The translations under genes were made by a program, and so were the position numbers. Positions 29,179-37,320 of a DNA stretch of 64,000 bases are shown in pieces. The DNA is taken from contig BORH01000004.1 in assembly GCA_018333075.1 (NCBI GenBank), positions 369,302-433,301 on the forward strand, in the 5' to 3' direction. The notes below the pieces were generated by a model that saw nothing but the letters and a program-made list of their open reading frames with translations, did no database searches and had not been told where the DNA came from. Source of the DNA: Heyndrickxia sporothermodurans (GTDB lineage Bacteria; Bacillota; Bacilli; Bacillales; Bacillaceae_C). How positions within the stretch are numbered: the stretch's first letter is position 1; every line of letters begins with the position of its first letter.

Positions 29179-29213
29179 GAAAAAATCACTTTTGATTATA
29201 TTGTGATTTTTTA
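29179..29213 (+). terminator. Terminator-like hairpin in gene-free region
   Basis: AAAAATCAC (29181-29189) pairs perfectly with GTGATTTTT (29203-29211) around 13 bases, with A run before and T run after, so it could work on both strands. There is no adjacent gene on the plus strand to terminate. Confidence 0.55.
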
Positions 29214-29525
29214 TTATTTAAAGTGAATTAATTCATCGTTTAACTGTTATACGTCCACTGAATTTAAGAATTCACCTTTATAAACAAGTTTAAGAGATTT
29301 GCTTTTAAATTTGTTTATGAAGTGCAGTTCGGTAGATTATCTATGATTACCTTCTTACATAATATCAAAAATATAATAACATATATATTTATAGAAAAAT
29401 ATTAAATTTATTTTAGTTAATAGAGTAGTAGGAATAAAGAAATATTGCGCTTTGTTTAGTTTAGGGTATAGTATATCTCATATTTGCTAATATAAAAAAA
29501 TAACTTGGAGATAGGGGGGAAGCTA

Positions 29526-30896
29526 ATGGAGAAATTTTCAATTATTATGCCTGTTTATAATAAAGAACATTTTCTAAAAGATGCTATTCAGAGTGTTATT
29601 AACCAAACAATAAATTTCAAAAGATGTATTGAGTTAATTATAGTTAATGATGGAAGCACTGATAAAAGTACAGAAATTTGTTTATATTATAAAGAAAAAT
29701 TTCCCGAAAATATTCGTTACATTCAAATAGAGAATAGTGGACCCTCTGTTGCCCGAACTGTGGGACTTGATATGATTTCAAATGATGTTAATTATATAGG
29801 TTTTTTAGATGCTGATGATAAATTTAGTATAAACGCATTGGAGAAAGTGAGTAGATTTTTTAGGGAAAATTCAGTTGATATGGCAATAATACCTATAAAA
29901 TATTTTAGTTCACAAGGTATAGAAAGTGAACATTCATTAAATTATCGTTTTAACAATAGGAATAGAGTAATAAATATATTAAATGATTATAAGCATATTC
30001 ATTTTTATATTGGAGGAGTGTTTTTTAAAAAAGCTGTTTATGACAATAAAAGTTTTTATTTTGATAAGACTTTGTCTTATTGGGAGGATGCACTTTCATT
30101 AAATCAATATTTATTAAGAAATCATTGCTACGGGGTAGTAAATGATACATATTATTACTACCGTAGAGAAGAACAAGGGAATTCTTTAGTTGATAATTCT
30201 TGGTATTCAAAGATAAGATATAGTTTTTTAATTGAAAATGGTTATTTAAAATTAATTAATTTGTCTATTGAATTATATGGGATTGTGCTTCCGTATATAC
30301 AATATTTAATTATTTACCATATTAAATTATATTTGTATAAAAAAAATTCTGAAATATTAATGTCTGTTTTGAGTGAAGGTGAGTTGGAAGATTTTATAGA
30401 TTCGATAATAACTGTCCTTCAATATATTGAAGATATTTACATTGAAGAACAGGATATGAAGCACTATTATAAAGAATTCTTAATTTCATTAAAAAAAAAT
30501 AAATGGCCATTAAAATTGGAGACAATTCTAAAGGAAAATAATGTAGATCAAATAATAATTAAAAAGAAAAAATTTTTGGGCTTAGGAATAAAAATAATTG
30601 GTTATTATAGTTCAGAAAGCTATATTCTATCAAAAAAAGACTATATTAGTGTGAAATTAGGAAAAAAGGTAATGTTATGTCATCCTAAAGATATTCAAAA
30701 AAAGGTTCAAATATGGGGAGTTGAAATAAGGGATTTTAAATATGCTGGATTTGAGATTTTTATACCAATTCACCGATTAAATATACAGTTTTTTCTTAAT
30801 AGATATGATGGGTCTATTGTTGAATTAAATTCTATTAATTATTATAGAAGGCTAATTAGAAAATTAGGTTTCATTTTTAAACAAAAACATGTGTAA
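29526..30896 (+). CDS. GT2-family glycosyltransferase
   Basis: 456 residues. The first 250 form a GT-A fold of family GT2: 'SIIMPVYNKEHFLKDAIQSV', the metal-binding 'FLDADDKFS' and a later 'SYWEDALSLNQYLL' matching the catalytic ED-type motif. The C-terminal 200 residues are not a domain I recognise; they contain many Lys/Tyr/Ile and no membrane helix. Start ATG 29526 follows AGGGGGGA; the frame extends to TTG 29505. It has no close neighbours on either side. It probably decorates the teichoic acid or another wall polymer; donor and acceptor are unknown. Confidence 0.8.
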   Translation: MEKFSIIMPVYNKEHFLKDAIQSVINQTINFKRCIELIIVNDGSTDKSTEICLYYKEKFPENIRYIQIENSGPSVARTVGLDMISNDVNYIGFLDADDKFSINALEKVSRFFRENSVDMAIIPIKYFSSQGIESEHSLNYRFNNRNRVINILNDYKHIHFYIGGVFFKKAVYDNKSFYFDKTLSYWEDALSLNQYLLRNHCYGVVNDTYYYYRREEQGNSLVDNSWYSKIRYSFLIENGYLKLINLSIELYGIVLPYIQYLIIYHIKLYLYKKNSEILMSVLSEGELEDFIDSIITVLQYIEDIYIEEQDMKHYYKEFLISLKKNKWPLKLETILKENNVDQIIIKKKKFLGLGIKIIGYYSSESYILSKKDYISVKLGKKVMLCHPKDIQKKVQIWGVEIRDFKYAGFEIFIPIHRLNIQFFLNRYDGSIVELNSINYYRRLIRKLGFIFKQKHV

Positions 30897-31263
30897 GATC
30901 AAACTAAAGTAAAACACAACGCTAAACAAGAAGGATTATATTTTCAATAAAGTCTAGTATATCTATAAATATCTAGTCTAAATATGAGAACTATTCTATC
31001 TTTAGCTTTATTCTTCATCAATAAAGATTGATGAATGATAAATTCAGTTAACTTTTTGTCATTTTAATCTTTGTTTTAATAGATAAATTTAAATCATTTT
31101 TTTGAGTTTTATTTGTTATTTACATTAGAGGATTGAACTCAATTATTACTATTTTAAGAATAAAAGTGATTTGATTCTTAATTTATTCTTATTAATTATA
31201 ACTGGAATTATTCTTAAATTATGTTTATATATACTTAATACTAAAAGGTGAGGTTCAACGATT
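30897..31263. other. Spacer with one perfect hairpin
   Basis: AT-rich spacer without reading frames. TTCATCAAT (31014-31022) and ATTGATGAA (31027-31035) form a 9-bp hairpin with loop AAAG but lack a downstream T run, so it is not a standard terminator. AAGGTGAGG near the end is the ribosome site of the next gene. Confidence 0.5.
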
Positions 31264-33474
31264 GTGTATAATATTTCTGTTATTATTCCAACCTACAATG
31301 CAAGCAGTTTAATCCTGGATACGTTAGAATCAGTAAAAAATCAAACTTTTTCTGGGAAAGTTGAAATAATATGTATCGATGATTGTTCAGAAGATGATAC
31401 TGTTGAGGTTATAAAAAATTACAAAAATAAAACAGGTATGAGAATAAAGTTACTACAACAAAAAGAAAATAAGAGACAAGGTGCCGCACGGAATAGAGGC
31501 TTAAAAGAGGCTAGTGGAGAGTTTATTTTCTTTTTAGATAGTGATGATTTTCTTGATGAGAATGCTTTTGAATTTATGTATAACAAGGCTAAATTAAGGG
31601 ACTGTGATTTTGTTCTCTGTGACTGGGCTTATTATTATGAGGATAGAGGAGAAGTATATGTAAATAACGATTTATTCTTATTTGAAGAATGGCTTAATGA
31701 AGCTCAGTGTGAAAATTTATATCAAGCCCAATCTTATTTTAGTGTAAATAAGTTATATAAAAAGGATTTTTTGATTAATAACCAAATTAAATTTGGAGAA
31801 GGATATATATATGAAGACTTTGAGTTTTATATTGACGTTGTTCAGAAAGCTAAAAACATTGGAATCGTGAGTAATCCCTTTTACAAAGTTCGGGTTAATC
31901 TAAAATCTACTACAAAATCTAACTCATCAACTACTATACATATGGATAATTTTCTGAAAGCTGTTGATAAGACCTTAAGCTTATTTAACCCAAGAAATAG
32001 AGAGTCTATTTATATGGTATACAAATATTTCTTCGATAGAGCCCAAATATACTCCGAAAATAGAATACCTAGAAGGTATAAAAGAGTAATGATTAAAAAG
32101 ACAATAGAGATTTTAAATAAGTGGAATAGAAACTATTATGTACCTAAAAATATTGTATTATTCAACCAACTTTATTTTCATAAAAAGCTCATTCAAAATA
32201 ACAAAATTAATACTATAATGTTAGTGAGGTCACTTCAAAAAAAAGGTAAATTAAACAAATGCTACAATAAATATACAAAGGCAAAAAATGTGTTAAAGAA
32301 AATTCTTTTTATAGAAAAATTAAAAGAAAGTAAATGGAATAAAAAAAGAAGGCAACGCGCAGTCAACTTATTAAAGACACAATACCGTAATGCTCCTTTG
32401 AAGAAAGATACTGTTCTTTTTCTAGGTTTTGATTACCGATATATAGGTAATTCAAAGTATCTATTTGATTATCTAAGACAAAACTATTCTTATTTAAATA
32501 TTAGATTTATAACTAAAAATCAGTCAGTACCAAGTAAATATAGAATTAAACCTAGAAGTTTAGAGTTTTGGAAAGCTCTTGGAGAATCAAAGATATTCAT
32601 TACAGAAAGTTGGACGCCTTTAGCGTTTTATAAAAAAGAAGGATCATTTTGGTTTCAACTTTGGCATGGGACGCCGTATAAGAGGTTATTTTTCGATAGT
32701 CACGAAAAATTTATATCAAAGTATAATAGAAATCATAAACGTGACAAAAAAAAGGATATTAATAAATGGGATTATCTTTTAGCTGATTCAGATGGTGGTA
32801 AAAGGAAATTTAAAACTGCATTTTCAATTCAATCCGATCGAATCTTATCCTTTGGATATCCAAGGGTGCAATGGCTTAAAGACAATAAGGAAAACAATAT
32901 TTTAAAAAATGAAATTAGAGCCAAATTAAATATTAGTTATAATAAAAAAGTAATTCTGTATGCTCCAACATGGAGAGATTATAATTATAAAAGTAATAAT
33001 CCGAATTTCAATTATTTAATAAACCTAGAAGAATTGGTTACTGATTTAGGTGAGGATTTTGTAATAATTGCAAAGCTTCACTCAATGGAAAAACAAAATT
33101 TAGCTATTAATAATATAATTATTCCTTCTGATAATATAGAAACTCAAGAGCTTCTATTAATTTCTGATACACTTATCAGTGACTATTCTTCAATAATTTT
33201 CGATGTTTTCGCTATCGATAAAAACGTTTTGTTATACATAAATGATGAGGAAGAATTTACTGCATCACGTGGAGCTTATGATGACATGAAAAATCTACTA
33301 AAACCTTTAACTTTTAACAGTGTAGAAGGTATTGTTAATCAAATAAAGTGTAATGACAATGAAGAATTTCATCATTTTTATGAAAAAATAAAAAAAGAAT
33401 ATTCAAATATATATCAATGGAATAGTAATGAGAAAATTGCTGAAATGATAGTTGATTGTCTTGAAAAAAACTAG
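31264..33474 (+). CDS. GT2 glycosyltransferase fused to CDP-glycerol glycerophosphotransferase
   Basis: 736-residue fusion in the opposite order to the gene at 14992. Residues 1-230 are a GT2 domain (SVIIPTYNASSLILDTLESV, AARNRG, FLDSDDFLD, EDFEFYIDV). After a basic linker rich in Lys/Arg (about 270-380), residues 385-735 are a glycerophosphotransferase with LWHGTPYKRLF, the second His in AKLHSMEK and the SDYSS motif, where Ser replaces the usual Thr. Start GTG 31264 follows AGGTGAGG at ten bases. The pairing suggests one protein adds both a sugar and a glycerol phosphate, for instance to make a glycosylglycerol-phosphate repeat. The exact product is unknown. Confidence 0.85.
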   Translation: MYNISVIIPTYNASSLILDTLESVKNQTFSGKVEIICIDDCSEDDTVEVIKNYKNKTGMRIKLLQQKENKRQGAARNRGLKEASGEFIFFLDSDDFLDENAFEFMYNKAKLRDCDFVLCDWAYYYEDRGEVYVNNDLFLFEEWLNEAQCENLYQAQSYFSVNKLYKKDFLINNQIKFGEGYIYEDFEFYIDVVQKAKNIGIVSNPFYKVRVNLKSTTKSNSSTTIHMDNFLKAVDKTLSLFNPRNRESIYMVYKYFFDRAQIYSENRIPRRYKRVMIKKTIEILNKWNRNYYVPKNIVLFNQLYFHKKLIQNNKINTIMLVRSLQKKGKLNKCYNKYTKAKNVLKKILFIEKLKESKWNKKRRQRAVNLLKTQYRNAPLKKDTVLFLGFDYRYIGNSKYLFDYLRQNYSYLNIRFITKNQSVPSKYRIKPRSLEFWKALGESKIFITESWTPLAFYKKEGSFWFQLWHGTPYKRLFFDSHEKFISKYNRNHKRDKKKDINKWDYLLADSDGGKRKFKTAFSIQSDRILSFGYPRVQWLKDNKENNILKNEIRAKLNISYNKKVILYAPTWRDYNYKSNNPNFNYLINLEELVTDLGEDFVIIAKLHSMEKQNLAINNIIIPSDNIETQELLLISDTLISDYSSIIFDVFAIDKNVLLYINDEEEFTASRGAYDDMKNLLKPLTFNSVEGIVNQIKCNDNEEFHHFYEKIKKEYSNIYQWNSNEKIAEMIVDCLEKN

Positions 33475-34667
33475 AATTAGACACATTATTAAGGAGAAAA
33501 GGGTAAGTCACTAATTATATTCTATATGTAATTTAACAAAATCTAGATTAGAATATGTATTCTTAAGATTGTGATTGCTAATCAGCTTTGTATAAGAATT
33601 AAGAATTTCATTTTTTAATTTAATATGATTTGATAATTCTTATGAATGGTTAATTATAAAAAGAATATAATAAAGGAGAATTAGTTAGTCTAGTTCTTCT
33701 TTTTTATTCACATATTTTGTAGGGAAAATGCTATTTTAATAATAATTTACATTATCTGAATTAATGTTTTATATTGCTAGTTTACTAAATTACTTTAAAG
33801 GAATAATATTAAAGGGATTAGTATTTTATTTAAGATGATATATGTTTCATGTAACTCCAAGATAAGTTTTTTCATATTTGATTTATTTACACAAGAAAAA
33901 ACGGTAGTTTCTTTCAAGCTTCTGTGTTGGATGATGGTTGGATACTCTTTTTTAATGTATCAGAAAAATAAATTTAGTGACAAATCTCTACTTTGGACAA
34001 TGTTATTTAACACAATAGACAACTGATGCTCATTTTGCAAGATGATTTAGTCCTTTAAAATACAAACAAAAAGCTTAAGAATCCTGTCTTGTAGTATTGA
34101 TCAGTAATTCAGTTAAAAGTGTTTATATGATAATGTTTACTTAAAATATTATTAGAAAAAAGAAATCTACCATGACTAAAAAAATAGTGGTTGGTCAATC
34201 GCATAAATACAATTGTATCGCTGCTTTACATAGAATGGTATGCATGATAGTCTTGTCTGGAGATGTAAATTTTATTGCACTAACTATTTGAAGAGTCATC
34301 CTGCAAAAGGTAGAGGACTATGTTAAGTCCCCTTTTTGAAGACAAATAAGAAATAGGAATAGGATTAACAATTTTGTGTCAAAAAATTGACCTAGATCCA
34401 TTATCTATTTTGTGTGTAATAATAAAATGATTTAGGAGATTTATGATTCATTTGATCTATTTACATTTTTGTTCTTGATACTAGTATTTCAACCTAAAAA
34501 ATGTTATGTTTCAATTTGTGGAATATACTTTCATACTATGACTTAATAATATAATAATGTTTAATAGAAATTCAAAATGATTTAATGATTTATTCATACA
34601 TTATTTAGTGAATATTTAAAATGCAAATTTTTAAAAAGTAAAAAACAAGCTCAGAAAGGATCACCAC
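33475..34667. other. Second gene-free AT-rich stretch inside the island
   Basis: About 1.2 kb between the fusion transferase and tagG. Beyond the terminator at 33674-33705 it holds only fragments: a 63-codon frame (33835-34026) and a 39-codon frame starting near ATG 34153, neither with a ribosome site or a recognisable product. A weak GGACT/AGTCC hairpin with T run lies near 34314-34338. It may contain decayed genes or an untranslated leader of tagGH. I see no insertion-sequence ends. Confidence 0.5.
33674..33705 (+). terminator. Terminator after the GT2-glycerophosphotransferase fusion
   Basis: AGGAGAATTAG (33674-33684) pairs with CTAGTTCTTCT (33690-33700) using two G-U pairs, 5-base loop, then T run. 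Confidence 0.8.
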
Positions 34668-35498
34668 ATGCGTTCTGTAACAACAGTAATTAAAGAACAA
34701 ATTAATAGCTTTTACCTTGCCAGACGTTTGTCTGTATATGAATTAAAAAGTGCGAATCGAAATCACTATTTAGGCGTTCTATGGGAAATAATTAATCCGA
34801 TGATTCAAATTTCAATCTATTGGTTTGTCTTTGGATTTGGTATATTTCATAGCAATGGGCGTCCAAATGTTCAGTTACATGGAGAATCGATTCCTTACTT
34901 TCCTTGGATGCTCTCAGGAATAGTTGTATGGTTTTTTGTTAACCAATCAATCACACAAGGGTCAAAATCAATTTATTCAAGAATTAAAATGATTTCAAAA
35001 ATGAGTTTTCCAATGAGTGTGATACCGACTTATGTAATTTTTGCAAAGTTGTATCAGCATTTGATGCTTCTTGGGGTAGTTTTAGTGATCTTTCAATTTC
35101 TTGGATATCCGATAAATATTCATTATCTTCAATTGCCATATTTTATAATAGCGACAGTTGTTTTTCTCATAACATTATCCTTAGTAACATCAACACTTAC
35201 AACAATTGTTCGAGATTTTCAAATGTTAATAACATCAACGGTTCGAATATTGATTTATTTGTCACCAATACTTTGGCCGCCATATAATATTCAACCTGCC
35301 ATTATTCAAACCATCATGAAGTTTAATCCGATTTATTATTTGATTGAAGGATATCGATCGTCGATATTAGGACTATCATGGTACCCAGTTGAGCATTGGA
35401 AATATACTTTATATTTTTGGGTATTAATTATAGTATTATTGATTATAGGTTCGATTTTACATGTTAAATTCAGAGATCGTTTCGTAGATTTCTTGTAA
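34668..35498 (+). CDS. tagG: Wall teichoic acid ABC exporter permease TagG
   Basis: Membrane subunit of the TagGH flippase that moves finished lipid-linked teichoic acid across the cytoplasmic membrane. 276 residues with six hydrophobic helices of the ABC-2 type; N-terminal 'YLGVLWEIINPMIQI' and 'NPIYYLIEGYR' are characteristic of the polysaccharide/teichoic acid exporters. ATG 34668 follows AGAAAGGA. A terminator and a new promoter candidate separate it from tagH, so the two may be transcribed separately, unlike the compact B. subtilis tagGH. Confidence 0.92.
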   Translation: MRSVTTVIKEQINSFYLARRLSVYELKSANRNHYLGVLWEIINPMIQISIYWFVFGFGIFHSNGRPNVQLHGESIPYFPWMLSGIVVWFFVNQSITQGSKSIYSRIKMISKMSFPMSVIPTYVIFAKLYQHLMLLGVVLVIFQFLGYPINIHYLQLPYFIIATVVFLITLSLVTSTLTTIVRDFQMLITSTVRILIYLSPILWPPYNIQPAIIQTIMKFNPIYYLIEGYRSSILGLSWYPVEHWKYTLYFWVLIIVLLIIGSILHVKFRDRFVDFL

Positions 35499-35523
35499 AT
35501 GTTATAAAAAAAATTTTTGTATA

Positions 35524-35555
35524 AGGGGCTGAATCTAGTGATTTAGCTCCTTTTT
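35524..35555 (+). terminator. Terminator between tagG and tagH
   Basis: 12-bp stem AGGGGCTGAATC (35524-35535) / GATTTAGCTCCT (35540-35551) with two G-U pairs, TAGT loop and five T. Its place between two subunits of one transporter is unusual. Confidence 0.85.
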
Positions 35556-35592
35556 AACCGGTGATAGATGAGACCGTGAAAACTATTTGATT

Positions 35593-35620
35593 TTTTGATA
35601 TAGTTAACAGGTAGTATAAT
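35593..35620 (+). promoter_or_regulatory. Candidate promoter of tagH
   Basis: TATAAT at 35615-35620 with a weak TTTTGA 16 bp upstream. It lies after the tagG terminator and 28 bp before the tagH start. Confidence 0.4.
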
Positions 35621-35647
35621 TTGTAATCTTTTAAATGGAGAGAAACG

Positions 35648-37273
35648 ATGAGCCATTCAGTCATTTTTAAAAATGTAACGAAAAAATATAAAATGTACAA
35701 TAAAAACTCAGAGAAGCTGATGGATGTTATATTTCCAGATGGCTATGGGGAGGACTTCTATGCCCTTCAGAACATTAATTTTATTGCAGATGAAGGGGAC
35801 GTTATTGGGGTTATAGGGGTTAATGGAGCTGGAAAATCAACATTATCGAATTTAATAACCGGCGTGATTCCCCCAACCTTTGGTGCTATCGAAACAAAGG
35901 GTCAAGCATCTTTAATAGCAATCAATTCAGGATTAAACAATGAATTAACAGGTAGAGAAAACATCGAGTTGAAATGCTTAATGCTAGGCTTTAATAAAAA
36001 AGAAATTCGTGAACTAATGCCTGATATTATTGACTTCGCTGATATTGGAAAGTTTATTGATCAGCCTGTCAAGAGCTATTCAAGTGGGATGAAATCTCGC
36101 CTAGGATTTGCTATTTCTGTTAATATTGATCCAGATATATTAGTCATTGACGAAGCTCTTTCTGTGGGGGACCAGACCTTTACAGATAAATGTTTAGATA
36201 AAATGAATGAGTTTAAAGAAAAAGGCAAAACTATTTTCTTTATAAGTCATTCTATTGGACAAGTGAAGAAGTTTTGTCAAAAAGCATTATGGCTTGAAGC
36301 TGGTGAAGTAAGAGCGTACGGAACAATTCAGGAAATTGTACCCCAATATGAAAAGTTCTTAAAAGAGTTCAAGGCCATGTCCAAAGAAGAACAAAAGAAT
36401 TTTAAGCAGATTGTTTTAGAAAAAAGAAGTAAATTAAGAAACCAGGATAACCCATCTTCTTTAGACAAAGAAGAAGATGGAGAAATAATACCAAGAGGTA
36501 AAACCAGGGAGAAACAGAAAAAGAAAAGAAAATTAGGGAGATTTGTTAAACGATTGGTCATTTTGCTTTTTGTGTTTGCGATTGTTTTGGTTGGTGGTGG
36601 CTATATCGTTAAATCGGGTATGTTATCTCAATTTATTAAAGATAAGCCCAAGTCTAACGTGATTAATAATCCTGAAAAAGTGAAAGAAAACACTGAGAAA
36701 AAAAATACAGAAACGAGATCAGAAACGGAAGACAAAAATAAAATTCGCTATGTGACAGTGGATAGTGGAAATATAAGAGTAGAACCAAATATGGATAGTA
36801 ACAAAGTAGCTTCTGCTCTCTTTGGTCAATCTTTTGAGATACTAGATTCACAAAAAGATTCAGTAGAAGACTTTGACTGGTTGAAGATTGTTGACAATGA
36901 TAAACAAATTGGATGGATTAGTAGTAAAATTGTCACTGAAATTAAAGAAGAAGTGAAGGACGATGAAGTGGCACAAAAGATTGATCAGTTAATTGGTTTC
37001 ACCCCTTCTTTGCAAGAAGCTATTCCTATGATAGGAAAGCAGCAGGGAGAGGAACAGGTATTTGACTATACAGAATATAATTATGTGAATAATCGCGTAA
37101 AAGGATTTACAATTACTGTGAGTGATTCTTCGAAGGAAGAAGTAATTAATGCCCTTGGTGAACCACAGTTAAAAATGAATGATGGATTTCTGTATCACGG
37201 TAAGAAGTTTGATTATATATTTACCATTGTATCTACTGGTATAATAAATAAGTTATCAGTAATTGAAAGATAA
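35648..37273 (+). CDS. tagH: Teichoic acid exporter ATPase TagH with extracytoplasmic SH3 domain
   Basis: 541 residues. Residues 1-250 are the ABC ATPase: Walker A GVNGAGKST, the unusual signature YSSGMKSRLGF, Walker B ILVIDEAL and the switch His in FISHSIGQ. A charged linker (260-300) leads to one membrane helix (about 303-325, LVILLFVFAIVLVGGGYIV). The rest should be outside: an SH3-type domain (about 362-435, 'SGNIRVEPNMDSNKVASALF') and a final 90-residue beta-rich domain. B. subtilis TagH likewise has a C-terminal extension. Only the N-terminal part is needed for ATPase function; the outer part may contact the wall or ligases. Confidence 0.9.
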   Translation: MSHSVIFKNVTKKYKMYNKNSEKLMDVIFPDGYGEDFYALQNINFIADEGDVIGVIGVNGAGKSTLSNLITGVIPPTFGAIETKGQASLIAINSGLNNELTGRENIELKCLMLGFNKKEIRELMPDIIDFADIGKFIDQPVKSYSSGMKSRLGFAISVNIDPDILVIDEALSVGDQTFTDKCLDKMNEFKEKGKTIFFISHSIGQVKKFCQKALWLEAGEVRAYGTIQEIVPQYEKFLKEFKAMSKEEQKNFKQIVLEKRSKLRNQDNPSSLDKEEDGEIIPRGKTREKQKKKRKLGRFVKRLVILLFVFAIVLVGGGYIVKSGMLSQFIKDKPKSNVINNPEKVKENTEKKNTETRSETEDKNKIRYVTVDSGNIRVEPNMDSNKVASALFGQSFEILDSQKDSVEDFDWLKIVDNDKQIGWISSKIVTEIKEEVKDDEVAQKIDQLIGFTPSLQEAIPMIGKQQGEEQVFDYTEYNYVNNRVKGFTITVSDSSKEEVINALGEPQLKMNDGFLYHGKKFDYIFTIVSTGIINKLSVIER

Positions 37274-37278
37274 AAATA

Positions 37279-37320
37279 GGCTCCCTCTCTTTAAGAGAAG
37301 GGAGTCATTTTATTTTTAAT
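37279..37320. terminator. Bidirectional terminator between tagH and the convergent GT2 gene
   Basis: CTCCCTCTCTT (37281-37291) pairs with AAGAG-A-AGGGAG (37293-37304) with one bulge. T-rich flanks occur on both strands, and the stop codon of the minus-strand gene lies in the right arm. Confidence 0.8.

Larger units (their letters stand above)
28125..29525. other. Gene-free AT-rich stretch inside the teichoic acid island
   Basis: About 1.4 kb with stop codons in all frames apart from a 62-codon frame at 28313-28501, which has no ribosome site. That frame's product contains 'YYLHRENLKV' and a neighbouring-frame 'FFENGKIELYDF', faintly like the N-terminal module of the TagE-like protein, so a decayed gene is possible. 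Also present: an AACTTA/TAAGTT inverted repeat (28579-28600), TGATATAAT (28602-28610) and a terminator-like hairpin at 29179-29213. Nothing else is recognisable. Confidence 0.5.

Noticed and set aside
29232-29250. CATCGTTTAACTGTTA shared with the spacer near 46178
   Set aside because: A 16-base match between two AT-rich spacers is expected by chance in 64 kb, and the flanks do not extend the match.
33835-34026. 63-codon frame before tagG
   Set aside because: No ribosome site and no family resemblance; alternative frames read equally well.
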